DNA from: Phycisphaerales bacterium
GTDB taxonomy: Bacteria; Planctomycetota; Phycisphaerae; Phycisphaerales; UBA1924
Reading direction: 5' to 3'
Assembly (NCBI GenBank): GCA_022843045.1
Contig: JALHOJ010000007.1
Location: 1 to 64,000, forward strand
DNA: 64,000 nucleotides
Below the pieces are notes generated by a model, which saw nothing but the letters and a program-made list of their open reading frames with translations, did not search any database and was not told the origin of the DNA. The translations under genes and the position numbers were made by a program. Below are positions 44,501 to 53,810 of the stretch, in pieces. Within the stretch, counting starts at the first letter, position 1, and every line of letters starts with the position of its first letter.

Positions 44501-45127
44501 GGTGTTGCTCCGAATGAAACGTCAAACAGCTGGACGGTGGTCGGTCGGTTGTGCGTCTACTTGCTAAGGTTGCTTCCCAAGGCTTCTCGCTGGGCGACGC
44601 GTTCGTCACCCAACACCCCTCGTCGCGGTCCTCCCGACCCAATCCCTGGGGCGACAGGATACGGCCATCAACGGACGTGGGCGACGGGTGAAGGCACGAA
44701 TCTTCCCATGCCTTCCTGATCCTCCCCCGAGAGTCGCGCCCGACGGTCGACAAGAGGATCAAGCTCTGTTCGTCCGCGAACCACGTGGCGAACCACATGG
44801 CGAACCACATGGCGAACCACATGGATAGAGACGAGGGGCCGAAACGTCGCTCGCTTGGTCTAGGAGTTCGGGGGCGGATCCGATCCGCAAGCCGCATCTG
44901 ACTTGCAGGGGTCCGCAGCCAGAGCCAGCCTCACGCAACACTGCCCAGCCGCGCCCCATTGAGGCACAGCCAGTCCGGTCGCATCCCATCCTCTTGTTCC
45001 TCCGGGCCCTCCCGGCGGTTCCGCCCTTTCGATCAAGTCGCGCAGGATTGAGCGCTGATCGCGTGCGGCCCGCTCAATCTACCCGAAAATCGCCCCTGAT
45101 GCAAGCCCGGAAAGCTAAATCGGCGAC
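44501..45127. other. Gene-free interval upstream of the secretin
   Basis: 627 bases with no supported gene. The minus-strand ORF 44346-44897 is a frame shadow whose only distinctive part (repeated MWFA) comes from the 12-base tandem repeat. The interval presumably carries the secretin promoter. I see no recognisable riboswitch. Confidence 0.6.
44776..44823. repeat. 12-base tandem repeat, four copies
   Basis: GCGAACCACGTG once and GCGAACCACATG three times, head to tail. It is gene-free and upstream of the secretin. No protein is encoded with confidence. Confidence 0.85.
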
Positions 45128-46384
45128 TCACGGTCCATCCAACCAACGCGCAAAATGCACCCGCCCGGGAATGATCCCTGACTTGGACTTGGAAGCCTTG
45201 CCCCCCTCCTTGGCCTTCGCCGGGGTCTTGGTCTTGCCTGGCTTGCCTTCCACAAGTCCAGCATTTTCAAGGATTTGGCCAAGCATAGCGGGGGTAATGC
45301 GATCGATGATCACCAAGCGGGCGTCGGACCAATCGTCCTCCTCGACGCCGCCCTCCCGGGCCGCGTCGCTGAGTTCCTCGATCGCCGTGAACGCCACCTG
45401 CTCGGCCTGGCGGAAGTTTTCCGCGTCAAAGACCGTCTCGGCGTACCGGGGCGGGGCGTCGTCAAACTCGCACCGAACCAGGGCCCGCCAACTGGTGGGG
45501 CCTAGTTCGTTCCCCTCATCATCCTTATTGGTGTCCGGATCGACATTGAGCAGCATCCGCCAGCCGTCTACCAGGTCCTCGACGACTTCCTCGGGGGTCA
45601 GGAACTCGGGGTTGTTGGCCGGGGCGGACAGGACCGACCGGTGTTCGTGGGCGGCTGCGTCGACGCCCGCGGTGTGCTCGGTTTGTTCGAGATCGAACGC
45701 GGCGAGCACGCGCTCGACGCGCTCTTTCATCTCTGGCTGGGCCCGGACGGTCACGATTTTGTGCTCATCAACGAAGACGTACAGGAACGGGTCTTCGCTC
45801 ATCGCGCCAAAGCCGGCCATGCCGTCTTCGTACAGGAAGTCGTGGAATTCCCGCACGCCGTCGATGAAAACGTCCAGCCCGACCAAGTCGTACGCGATGT
45901 ACGGATCGATCTCCCGATACGCGTCTTGCCCCAGCACATCCAAGATGGGATACACCCGGCCTTGGGTCCAGCCCGGCATCGAAGCCGATGGCGGCGTGTC
46001 AAACAGCAAGAACAACGCCCGGCACAGGCTTGGCAGGCGCTCGGCGGAGACGACGATGTCGAACGCGTAGCGATCGGGCCACTCTTCGAGTTCGCCTGAA
46101 CCACGCGGCGATGGTCCGTCGTCGGGATCGCCCTTGCGGCTGCGCTTGGGCTTCTCCTCACCAAATTCATCATCCCGCGGCCCGCCCCCCCCCGGCCCGT
46201 CATTGGGACCCCCATCGGCCTGCTCAAAGTGGACCGAGTACCCCTGGCGAGGTACGAGCGGCTGGTCCTTGGCAGCGCCTTCGTCGTCCACGGGATACAC
46301 CCCCAGCGCGAACTGGAAGTCGCCGCCGCCATGGGCGGGCAAAGAAACGCGCTGGATGGAAGGATCAACCTTGATGCGGGGCAC
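45128..46384 (-). CDS. Unknown cytoplasmic protein with Lys-rich tail
   Basis: 418 residues from GTG 46384 (MPRIKVDPSIQRVSLPAHGG); the track's 128 upstream residues are Arg/Pro frame noise. An acidic/Gly spacer (GGPNDGPGGGGPRDDEFGEE) precedes the folded part (DIVVSAERLPSLCRALFLLF, DPYIAYDLVGLDVFIDGVRE). The end is a basic Lys/Ala segment (KTKTPAKAKEGGKASKSKSG), then IIPGRVHFARWLDGP. No signal peptide. I do not recognise a family. It lies 626 bases upstream of the secretin gene on the same strand. Confidence 0.7.
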   Translation of the reverse strand: MPRIKVDPSIQRVSLPAHGGGDFQFALGVYPVDDEGAAKDQPLVPRQGYSVHFEQADGGPNDGPGGGGPRDDEFGEEKPKRSRKGDPDDGPSPRGSGELEEWPDRYAFDIVVSAERLPSLCRALFLLFDTPPSASMPGWTQGRVYPILDVLGQDAYREIDPYIAYDLVGLDVFIDGVREFHDFLYEDGMAGFGAMSEDPFLYVFVDEHKIVTVRAQPEMKERVERVLAAFDLEQTEHTAGVDAAAHEHRSVLSAPANNPEFLTPEEVVEDLVDGWRMLLNVDPDTNKDDEGNELGPTSWRALVRCEFDDAPPRYAETVFDAENFRQAEQVAFTAIEELSDAAREGGVEEDDWSDARLVIIDRITPAMLGQILENAGLVEGKPGKTKTPAKAKEGGKASKSKSGIIPGRVHFARWLDGP

Positions 46385-46422
46385 GGGCGGAGGATAGCGA
46401 GGTGGGGGGTGGGGCCTCGCCC

Positions 46423-46953
46423 TCACATCGCGCTGGGCAGGCCCACGCAGCGCCGCCAGGTGCTGATCTGGCCCAGGTGCATCATGGGATGGCCCAGCAG
46501 CAGGAAGTTGATCATGCTGCCGACGAAGGGGAAACGGGCCCGGCGGGATTCGTCGGCGGTGATGGCGACGAGCTGGGCGTCGTGGGCTTGAGCCATGACT
46601 TCGATCGCGAGCTGCGCGCTGCGGTGGTAGTGCTGCCAGACCGTGTCCCACGCGGGGTACTTGGTGCGCTCCGGATCGTGATGGCACGGCGCGCCGGCCT
46701 TGAACAGTTCCTCCCAGCCCTGCGGAGCGCGGATTCCATCCGGCGCGGGCAGGTTCAACGCATCGCACACGCGGGCGTGATACAGCCCAAGGTGTCCGTA
46801 CAGGAACAGCGGGTGGTTGCAGTCAATCAGCTTGCCGTCGTGGCCAACGGGCTTGCTGGATGCGATCTTGGCGTCGATGCCTTTGGCGAGCATTTCGGCG
46901 TATCCAAGCGTGAATCGAGCGCCGGAGGCGAGGATGTCTGCGTGCGTGCCCAT
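46423..46953 (-). CDS. DinB-like four-helix protein
   Basis: 176 residues. ATG 46953 is preceded by AAAGGA. The sequence has the DinB/YfiT four-helix look: an N-terminal helix (ARFTLGYAEMLAKGIDAKIA), NHPLFLYGHLGLYHARVC with a His, and the C-terminal LLGHPMMHLGQISTWRR with two spaced His residues. These His positions are the usual metal ligands of DinB-like thiol transferases. The exact reaction is unknown. It follows nuoG in the same direction, with a short palindromic repeat between (CCTTCCCTCGGGGAAGG). Confidence 0.7.
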   Translation of the reverse strand: MGTHADILASGARFTLGYAEMLAKGIDAKIASSKPVGHDGKLIDCNHPLFLYGHLGLYHARVCDALNLPAPDGIRAPQGWEELFKAGAPCHHDPERTKYPAWDTVWQHYHRSAQLAIEVMAQAHDAQLVAITADESRRARFPFVGSMINFLLLGHPMMHLGQISTWRRCVGLPSAM

Positions 46954-47046
46954 AGTGGTCCTTTCGGGAAAGGTCGTCAGAAGTCGAATTGTGCCGCAGG
47001 AAGTCGCCCACCCCCGCCTCAACCCTTCCCTCGGGGAAGGGCTTGG

Positions 47047-48810
47047 TCAGAGCGTCACGACTTCCATGTCCGGCTCGCGGACAGCATTCGATGCCGGAAC
47101 GCTCACGCCGGTCGCAAAGATTGCGAGGGCCGGATTGCTCCGCGCCATCTCCGCTCGGCAGTTTGCCGGGTTGAACAGCTCGGCCCGGGGCGTTGCGACC
47201 TGCACGCTCGCCGCGACCTGGCCGCGGGTGGTTTCCAGTTCCAGCGAAGCGACGTTGTGATCCTGCACGGGCTTGCCCGCCAGTACCGCCAAAAGGTCGG
47301 TGGCAATCTGCCCCTCGCTCTTGGCCATTTCGATCACCGGGATCGCCTGCTCAAAGGCCTGCAACTGGTGCTTCCAGTTCTCAAACGTGCCGGCCTTCTC
47401 GGCGAAGGATGCGCCGGGCAGGACGATGTCCGCGGCGTCCATCGCGTCGCTGGCGAGTGTGTCGATGAGCGTGACAAACTTGCCCGAGAGCGCCTCGCGT
47501 GCGTCACGCGTCAGCCACTCGCTGGGGTAGTTGCCCGTCAGGATCACGCTGCCCACGTCGCTGCTGCCGGTGCCCTTGCCCAGGCGGGCGAGCACGTCGT
47601 TCCATTCCAGGACGGGGCCAAACCCGCCCAGCACGCGTCGCACGCCGCGAGCGTTGGGGGCCTTCTCGGCGCAGATCTTGAACGCGTTCTTGTCGGTTTC
47701 CTTGGCGCCGGTGGGATAGACCTTGTCCTGGCCATGCACGGGCACGGGGCCGACCGCGAGAATCGCGCTGCTGTCCAGAGCCTTGGCGACGCGGGCGAGT
47801 TGGTACGCCTCTTCGCACGTGAGCATCGGGCTCACCACGACGGCGAGCCGCTTGCCCTGATTCGTACGCGAGCGCACGCCCTCGATGATGCCGTCATACG
47901 CGCGGTTGTAATCAGCCTCAACGAGCGTGCCGTATTGGCGGCGCATCGGGCTGCGCAGGCGGTTCTCGCTGTGCACGAACTTCCAGCCGTACCGCACTTC
48001 GTCTGTGATCCACCACTTGTTGACCGAGAGGTTCGTGCGCGGCTTGACGCGATAGATCTTGCCCTCGTTGTGATGGATCGAGATGTTGTCCCCGCTCGCC
48101 GTGAGCGGGTCGACGCCCGCCGCTTCCTTCAGGAACCACACACGCTGGGCGAACAAAAAGTCCTTGTCCAGCAGCGCGCCCACGGGGCACAGGTCGATCA
48201 CGTTCGCCGAGAGTTCGTTGTCCAGCGGCACGCCCGGGAAGACGTCGATCTCTTCGCGGTTGCCCCGGCCCGTGACGGTGAGTTCGCTCGTGCCCGTGAC
48301 TTCGCGTGTGAAGCGGACGCAGCGGGTGCACATGATGCAGCGATCGCTGTACAGGAACACGTGCGGCCCCACATCCTTCTTGGGCTGCTTGACCTTCTGC
48401 TCCTCGAAGCGCGACACGCCTCGCCCGTACATATAGGAGTAGTCCTGCAGGAAGCACTCGCCAGACTGGTCGCAGACCGGGCAATCCAGCGGGTGGTTGA
48501 TGAGCAGGTACTCCATCACCGCCTTCTGATTGGCCACGCTCTTGGGGCTGTCGGTGTAGACGACCATGCCGTCCATCGCTGGCGTCTGGCAAGTGGGAAA
48601 GAGCTTGCCGCCCATGTACGGCGCGAGCTGGCCCGTCTTGGCGTCGGGCGCGAAGGCCTCGCCCAGGCAGATGCGGCACGAAGCCACGATGGAAAGCCCG
48701 TCGTGGTAGCAATACTGCGGGATTTCGACGGCGTTGGCGTTGGCGACCTGGAGGATCATCTGTCCAGGCGTGAACTCGCACTTCTTCCCGTTGATGGTGA
48801 TCGTCGGCAT
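47047..48810 (-). CDS. nuoG: NADH-quinone oxidoreductase subunit G (NuoG)
   Basis: 587 residues from ATG 48810 (MPTITINGKKCEFTPGQMIL). N-terminal [2Fe-2S] cysteines in CYHDGLSIVASCRICLGEAF and FPTCQTP; His-Cys cluster in HPLDCPVCDQSGECFLQDY; [4Fe-4S] in CIMCTRCVRFTREVTG and DLCPVGAL. The C-terminal molybdopterin-like domain is present but short compared with E. coli NuoG (about 910 residues). It is the peripheral-arm electron-wire subunit of complex I. No other nuo gene lies next to it; the flanking genes are a secreted protein and the DinB-like gene. Confidence 0.93.
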   Translation of the reverse strand: MPTITINGKKCEFTPGQMILQVANANAVEIPQYCYHDGLSIVASCRICLGEAFAPDAKTGQLAPYMGGKLFPTCQTPAMDGMVVYTDSPKSVANQKAVMEYLLINHPLDCPVCDQSGECFLQDYSYMYGRGVSRFEEQKVKQPKKDVGPHVFLYSDRCIMCTRCVRFTREVTGTSELTVTGRGNREEIDVFPGVPLDNELSANVIDLCPVGALLDKDFLFAQRVWFLKEAAGVDPLTASGDNISIHHNEGKIYRVKPRTNLSVNKWWITDEVRYGWKFVHSENRLRSPMRRQYGTLVEADYNRAYDGIIEGVRSRTNQGKRLAVVVSPMLTCEEAYQLARVAKALDSSAILAVGPVPVHGQDKVYPTGAKETDKNAFKICAEKAPNARGVRRVLGGFGPVLEWNDVLARLGKGTGSSDVGSVILTGNYPSEWLTRDAREALSGKFVTLIDTLASDAMDAADIVLPGASFAEKAGTFENWKHQLQAFEQAIPVIEMAKSEGQIATDLLAVLAGKPVQDHNVASLELETTRGQVAASVQVATPRAELFNPANCRAEMARSNPALAIFATGVSVPASNAVREPDMEVVTL

Positions 48811-48898
48811 AGGCGGGGCGATGGTAGCGCGGGAGAGCCGCCACAACGCCGGCCGGGAGAGGTTTGGATATCCCAACCATCCTGCAACTACCGACGCC

Positions 48899-50113
48899 TC
48901 ACCGCGGCCCGGGCAGCAAGTACGTGATCTGCACCGCCTTCACGGCGGTGGACGAGGCTCCGGCCCAGTCTAGGCAGAAGACGTCCACGTTGTACTGCGC
49001 CGTGGACTGATCCACAACGTGCGCAGGCGAGAGGGTCACAGTGAGCGAGCGTGCCGTCGCCACTGCACCGCTGGTGGTGCCAGTTGCCAACTGACTCACG
49101 CCGTTCACCGAGAACGTGCCGCGCGTCAGGCGCACGGTGAGATCAGCCGCGACATTGTCGATGTACTGCATCGTGATGCTCGTGATGGTGACGCCGTCGG
49201 GCAGCATGACCGGCGCATACGCGATCGCCTCGGCCGTGGCACTCGCGAAGCTGAATCGGTCATTGAACAGGCTCACGTTCGCCGCGCTGGCTCCATCCGC
49301 AAGGAATGCAGAGAACGGAATCGTCATCGTGCGGGTCTGGGCCGTCGTGTAGTTGAAGTTGTTCGCCTTCACCACCCCGGTGGCCGCCGCATCGCCAAAG
49401 ACCTGCAGGCGCTCCGAGGCGTTCGGGAAGTTGCCCACGCCCAAGAGCCCAGCGGAGTTCACGATCACGGAGGTGTTGCCGGCGACGACCAGTTGGAAGC
49501 GGCCGTCGCTGCTTGCGACCCGGGCCTCCGCCAGCGAGATGTTGTTCGCCGACCAGCCGTAGTAGGGCGTGCTGTTCGCGCCCGTCGTGTTCACGTACAT
49601 CCCGCCCAGCGAGGTCGTGTCGCGGTTGACCGTGAACACCGTGTCGGTGAACGGCGCGGAGCTGGCGTTGATGAATACCGACGTGGTGCCCGGATCCGTG
49701 CGCACGCCGGTGGCGCCCACTGGCGTCCATCGCTCGTTCAGCGACCGAATCGCATACGGCGCGGGATCAATCCGCCGCCGAGGCGACAACTGCTCAAACG
49801 CGCCGACGCCCGTGGGCCGCACGGCAATGTCCAGCCAGCGCGTCGCACCTGGAAATGTCCCCGCCGCCGCGGCGATGGTCGTGCTGAAGCGCCCATCCGT
49901 CACCTGCGTCGTCGCCTGCGTCGTGATCCCTACCTGCGTCCCGCCCAATTCCGCATCAAAGACGCGGAATTGGAAGTCAAAGAGCCCGTTGGCATTGCTG
50001 CCACCCTGCTCGAGTTCACCCTGATAGCTGAACTGCTGGGCGAGAGCGCTGCGCGGAGTCCCAAACGCCAGCAACATGCCAGCCGAAAACAAAACCATCG
50101 CGATGCGACGCAT
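48899..50113 (-). CDS. Secreted protein of unknown function
   Basis: 404 residues from ATG 50113, behind GGAGG. Signal peptide MRRIAMVLFSAGMLLAFG, ending near ALAQ. The mature part begins QFSYQGELEQGGSNANGLFD, then FQFRVFDAELGGTQVG, a pattern seen at the N-terminus of many planctomycete exported proteins. The middle has phage-tail-fibre-like repeats (SSDGRFQLVVAGNTSVIVNS, ERLQVFGDAAATG). The C-terminal part is beta-rich, with no dockerin or PEP-CTERM tail. Probably extracellular. The function is not deducible. Confidence 0.75.
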   Translation of the reverse strand: MRRIAMVLFSAGMLLAFGTPRSALAQQFSYQGELEQGGSNANGLFDFQFRVFDAELGGTQVGITTQATTQVTDGRFSTTIAAAAGTFPGATRWLDIAVRPTGVGAFEQLSPRRRIDPAPYAIRSLNERWTPVGATGVRTDPGTTSVFINASSAPFTDTVFTVNRDTTSLGGMYVNTTGANSTPYYGWSANNISLAEARVASSDGRFQLVVAGNTSVIVNSAGLLGVGNFPNASERLQVFGDAAATGVVKANNFNYTTAQTRTMTIPFSAFLADGASAANVSLFNDRFSFASATAEAIAYAPVMLPDGVTITSITMQYIDNVAADLTVRLTRGTFSVNGVSQLATGTTSGAVATARSLTVTLSPAHVVDQSTAQYNVDVFCLDWAGASSTAVKAVQITYLLPGPR

Positions 50114-50266
50114 GACAATCCTCCAAGGATGCGAAACAGATTGACCCGATCTCATCTCGGAACGTATCACCCGGGCAGGACACGAAACATGCGACTTTCC
50201 CCGAATAGGACGTCGATTCGCGTCCAATAAGCCCGAACTGCTCGTCTGCACAGGTTGTTCGAACTT

Positions 50267-51358
50267 CTAGGGCGGGTTGAACGCATCCCAATAGGACTGA
50301 AGGTCCCTGGCACGCGACTGCGTCGTCGCGTCAGGATCACTTCCCGCGATCTGATCCACGATCTCCCGAAATGGCGGCGCGGGCACGCGGGGCAACGTCC
50401 CCGGTGCGGTGCGAAGCGTGCTTTCCCGCATGACGCTCAGATGCACGCGATTGGAAAGTCGGGACAGGCCGTACTGACGCACGACCGCGCTGGGATGCGC
50501 GAGGGCCTGCTCGATGATCGCATCGGGCGTCGTGGTCCAGTCGGGTCGATGGTCATACAGCGCGCCGGGGAACTGCGCCTCACTCAGCACCCATGCCAAT
50601 CGGATCGTCCGCGGGTCCGCGTCGCCGTGCTCCGCTCGCGCAGCTTGCCAGGCCCGGGCCACACGAAGGCGGGCCCGATCCACCGGCCATCCATCCACCA
50701 TCGGCATCACCTGCAAGCGGTTGTACAAGTCGTGCATCTGGGCTAGTTTCGCCGCGAGATCGGCGAACTCGTCGTCGCCCAGCGGGCCCGCGCCACGCTG
50801 AGCGTGCATCACGCAGGCGTCGATCGCGAGTCCCACGTCGTGGGCCCAGACCAGATTTTGCCAGCCGTGATTCGGATACGACGTCCCGCCCCGCGGCGCG
50901 GGAATGCCCGCGGGGCCCAAGGCCGGCGTCCCCTGTAGCGCCAGCAGCCCGCGCAGCAGGATCGGCGGCGTCTTCCGCGTCCAGTGCGCAGGCAGCAGGA
51001 ACCAGATCGCCACCGGCACCAACACCGCGAGCGCAACAGTCGCCCCGCGTTGCGCACGTTGACGCGGTCTGGCCCTGAACAACTCGCGTTCGCGCTTCGC
51101 GGCATGTCCGCACTCGGGGCATTGCAGACCATCCAGACTCCGCATGTCATACCAGCATCGCGGACACCGCCGCAAGTCCGTGCGACCATCCCCCCGCTTC
51201 GCCCACGCCAAAAGAGCGATCAGGCCCGCGAAGACGAGCGCCACGAACAAGATCGGCAGGAGCGCGATGCCAAAGCCTCCCACGAGATACTCCTTCGATG
51301 CTGCGAAGCCGAACAACTTCGACCACGTTGCCGACGATGCAACCAAACTCCGCGTCAC
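50267..51358 (-). CDS. Zinc-ribbon membrane protein, longer form
   Basis: 363 residues. An N-terminal membrane segment (GFGIALLPILFVALVFAGLI) is followed by a ribbon (CPRCWYDMRSLDGLQCPECG) and a second membrane segment (VALAVLVPVAIWFLLPAHW). The rest is soluble and helical (FADLAAKLAQMHDLYNRLQV, AIIEQALAHPSAVVRQYGLS), HEAT-like in feel. The ribbon plus helix plan matches 14090 and 20048, here with a large extra domain. Function is unknown. It follows the 77-residue ORF by 39 bases. Confidence 0.7.
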   Translation of the reverse strand: MTRSLVASSATWSKLFGFAASKEYLVGGFGIALLPILFVALVFAGLIALLAWAKRGDGRTDLRRCPRCWYDMRSLDGLQCPECGHAAKRERELFRARPRQRAQRGATVALAVLVPVAIWFLLPAHWTRKTPPILLRGLLALQGTPALGPAGIPAPRGGTSYPNHGWQNLVWAHDVGLAIDACVMHAQRGAGPLGDDEFADLAAKLAQMHDLYNRLQVMPMVDGWPVDRARLRVARAWQAARAEHGDADPRTIRLAWVLSEAQFPGALYDHRPDWTTTPDAIIEQALAHPSAVVRQYGLSRLSNRVHLSVMRESTLRTAPGTLPRVPAPPFREIVDQIAGSDPDATTQSRARDLQSYWDAFNPP

Positions 51359-51397
51359 AAGCCTTGTTGGGGCGCAGCCGCGGCAGGTTTCGCGTGG

Positions 51398-51631
51398 CTA
51401 CTCCATTCGCGCCAGCGCCATCTCCCACCACTTCGCCGCCAGCCGCGCCCCGTTCGCCAGCGACAGCAGCTTCGAGAACCCGCCCTTCTCCACTGGCTTC
51501 ATCGGAATCCGCGGATACGTGCGCCCCGTCGCGAGGGCCTCGGTCAGAAACGCCGAATGCTGGCGGCGAGCCGCCGCGCCGGGGGTCTCGGCGTAGCCAT
51601 CGCGGGCGAGCATGCGCTTCCAGAAAGACAT
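51398..51631 (-). CDS. Small conserved-looking protein of unknown function
   Basis: 77 residues from ATG 51631: MSFWKRMLARDGYAETPGAA, then RRQHSAFLTEALATGRTYPR and VEKGGFSKLLSLANGARLAA. It has no signal peptide, a basic N-terminus and two predicted helices. The longer track ORF (51805) adds only Cys/Ser-rich noise. I do not recognise it. It lies directly upstream of the zinc-ribbon gene on the same strand. Confidence 0.55.
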   Translation of the reverse strand: MSFWKRMLARDGYAETPGAAARRQHSAFLTEALATGRTYPRIPMKPVEKGGFSKLLSLANGARLAAKWWEMALARME

Positions 51632-51734
51632 GGCAGTAGTGTAATGGATTTGGCCGGAAACGCAAGAGCACGCGGCGTTGGATCCAGAACTGCACGATCC
51701 CGACGAAGTGCTCGTTCCCGTGGTTATGCGATCT

Positions 51735-52922
51735 TCACGCCGGGGCAACATTCCCCGACGCATCCCGCCCCCGCCAGGAACGCTTCCCGCGCAGGTGCAG
51801 CACAAAGGAATGCCACTGGATCGCCGTCATCATCAGCACACCCATCGGATGCAGCATCGCGCCCAGCATGCTGGTTTGCAGGCGTGACGCGAGCATCGCC
51901 CGCTGGACGACCTGAATCGCGCACGCGAGCAGCGCAACCAACCACCACCAACGCGACACGTCGCCCCCGGCTTGTGTCGAAACCCCCGCAAGGCCCATCA
52001 CCACCAACACCCAAGGCAGCACATGCCCCACAAGATGCATCAATGTCAGGAACACCAGCAGCCCCACGCTGCCCAGCCCTTCATACGCGTTCTTCGCAAA
52101 ACCCCGCCACGTACTCCGCCACCCAAAGTACATCCGGCAACTCACCACGTCCGTCGCGTCAAACAGATCGGTCGCAAACCCTGCCTTCCGCACCAGCCGC
52201 GGCAGCTTGATCCCGTCGTGCATGCTGTCCCTGAACGCCTCGTGCGTGCCCGCCGCGAAGTACGCCTCGCGGGCGACGAACAAGAACTGCCCGCAGCCCG
52301 CGCTCGCGGAGGGATCCAGCGAGTTCTGCATCCGCACAAACGGCAGATAGCTGAACAGAATGAAAAAGATCATCGGCACCACGAGATGCTCGGGCAGCGT
52401 CGCGGTGATCTGCCGCGGAAACGTGCTCACCAGCCCCTTCTGTCGCTGCTTCGCATCGGGCGAAGCAATCGCCGCCAGCGATCGCGCCACCGCACCAGGC
52501 TCAAACCGCACGTCCGCGTCGGTGAAGAGAAAGAACTCGCCCTTGGCCGCCTGGGCCATTCGCCAGCAGGCGTGCTGCTTGCCGTTCCAGCCCTGCGGCA
52601 GTGCATGCGTTGCCACACGCCGCACCCGCGGGTCCTCACGCTCCAGCCGCTCCAGAATCCGGGGCGTCTCGTCGGTGCTCTGGTCGTCATAGACCAGAAC
52701 CTCGACATTCGCATGCGTCTGCGCCAGCAGCCCCCGCACGCACGCCTCAATGTTCGCCTGCTCGTTGCGAGCAGGAATGCAGATCGACACCAGCGGCCCG
52801 CCTCCGCTCACAGCACCACCCATGCGCGGCACGCGATACCGCGAGAGGTTCCACGCAGCCATCGCCAGCGCTTGCGCGCTGATCGCCGCCCCCGCGATGC
52901 TGAGCGCCATCAGCGTGTTCAT
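51735..52922 (-). CDS. Family 2 glycosyltransferase, CrtQ-like
   Basis: 395 residues. ATG 52922 overlaps the upstream stop by 4 bases (ATGA). An N-terminal membrane helix precedes the GT-A domain: SICIPARNEQANIEACVRGL, EVLVYDDQSTDETPR and FFLFTDADVRFEP (DxD). Two or three membrane segments follow (LGSVGLLVFLTLMHLVGHVL, PWVLVVMGLAGV). The layout resembles CrtQ, which glycosylates C30 carotenoid acids in staphyloxanthin-type pathways. It is third in the run 53811-52919-51735. The CrtQ role is inferred from operon context. Confidence 0.8.
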   Translation of the reverse strand: MNTLMALSIAGAAISAQALAMAAWNLSRYRVPRMGGAVSGGGPLVSICIPARNEQANIEACVRGLLAQTHANVEVLVYDDQSTDETPRILERLEREDPRVRRVATHALPQGWNGKQHACWRMAQAAKGEFFLFTDADVRFEPGAVARSLAAIASPDAKQRQKGLVSTFPRQITATLPEHLVVPMIFFILFSYLPFVRMQNSLDPSASAGCGQFLFVAREAYFAAGTHEAFRDSMHDGIKLPRLVRKAGFATDLFDATDVVSCRMYFGWRSTWRGFAKNAYEGLGSVGLLVFLTLMHLVGHVLPWVLVVMGLAGVSTQAGGDVSRWWWLVALLACAIQVVQRAMLASRLQTSMLGAMLHPMGVLMMTAIQWHSFVLHLRGKRSWRGRDASGNVAPA

Positions 52923-53773
52923 GCCGTCGCCTCCCGATGAGTCTGTTCCCGCTGGCGATCTCGCAGCGCCGCGTCCTTGCCGCGAAGCCGCAGCCACCAG
53001 TCATACACCGGATGGATGTTGGCCGAAGACGCCCCGCCCAGCAGAGGCGTGAACGCGTTCGCATCCCGCGCGATCACCAGCCGCGAAAGCTCGCCCGCGT
53101 TTGCATTCATCGCGCTTTCCATCGCGCTGTGCCAATGAGGCGTGCTCGGGCTGGCCGGCGCGGGCACGCAAGCCGCCCGCACGAAAATCTCCGGTCGCTG
53201 ATCCAGCCAGAACGCATATTCAAGCGTCACGCTCAAGACGCGGACGTTCTTCGCGCGAGCCGCGATCGCCGCCGCCCCGGGCCGCATCCGCACCGGCTCG
53301 CGCACATCGGCAAACGTCCCCTGGGGCGTGATCCACAGCGTCGGTCGCGTCTCGCTCCCAAACCGCGCCAGCACATACTCGCACATCGCCGGAAACGACC
53401 GCGTATCGCTCGGATCCACGCCAAACAGACCGAGCCGCCTGAAAAACCCAAACTTGCGAAGCTGCTCAATATCCATCGGCGCACACGCCGAGCGCTCCGC
53501 CAACCCGTCCCGCCGCCAGCACTCCGCCAGCAGCAGCGGCACCAACGGATCCCACCACGCGCTGTGATTGAGCAGCACGATCAGCGGCCCATCGTGCGCC
53601 CCCGCCTCGCGCAGCGCGGCGTGTGTCCCCGGCGCAGTACGCAACGCATGAAACTTCTTCGCAAACAGCCGCTTGGCATACCACGTGAAGAAACGCACGA
53701 ACCGGGGCGTGAAGTTGCCTGGCAGAATCTGCGGCGGGTGAGACGGTGAAGAAGATGGACTCATTGCAGTCAT
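52919..53773 (-). CDS. PlsC-like acyltransferase
   Basis: 284 residues. The acyltransferase motif NHSAWWDPLVPLLLAE has the HxxxxD catalytic pair, followed by a PQGTF block in the place of PEGTR. 1-acylglycerol-3-phosphate acyltransferase-type enzymes acylate lipids or, in carotenoid operons (CrtO/CruD type), sugar-linked carotenoids. The N-terminus (MTAMSPSSSPSHPPQ) is encoded by the GTCACT-type repeat. Translation is coupled to the glycosyltransferase by the 4-base overlap at 52919-52922. 37 bases separate it from the desaturase. Confidence 0.85.
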   Translation of the reverse strand: MTAMSPSSSPSHPPQILPGNFTPRFVRFFTWYAKRLFAKKFHALRTAPGTHAALREAGAHDGPLIVLLNHSAWWDPLVPLLLAECWRRDGLAERSACAPMDIEQLRKFGFFRRLGLFGVDPSDTRSFPAMCEYVLARFGSETRPTLWITPQGTFADVREPVRMRPGAAAIAARAKNVRVLSVTLEYAFWLDQRPEIFVRAACVPAPASPSTPHWHSAMESAMNANAGELSRLVIARDANAFTPLLGGASSANIHPVYDWWLRLRGKDAALRDRQREQTHREATA

Positions 53774-53810
53774 CGCCGTTCCATCACTCCGTCACTTCGT
53801 CTCTTCCCAC

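Noticed and set aside
42104-44719. 871-residue plus-strand ORF antisense to the secretin
   Set aside because: High-GC shadow: composition is Arg/Gly/Leu-rich with no domain, and the secretin on the other strand is unambiguous.
44776-44823. CRISPR-like array
   Set aside because: The units are contiguous with no spacers and only 12 bases long.
44346-44897. ORF with repeated MWFA
   Set aside because: The repeat is a translation of the 12-bp tandem array; no ribosome binding site and it runs into the secretin start.
44501-45127. Riboswitch upstream of the secretin
   Set aside because: I looked for a GEMM-type or other known fold in the leader and saw no matching conserved core.
46402-48927. 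841-residue plus-strand ORF
   Set aside because: Antisense to nuoG and the DinB-like gene, both of which carry recognisable motifs.
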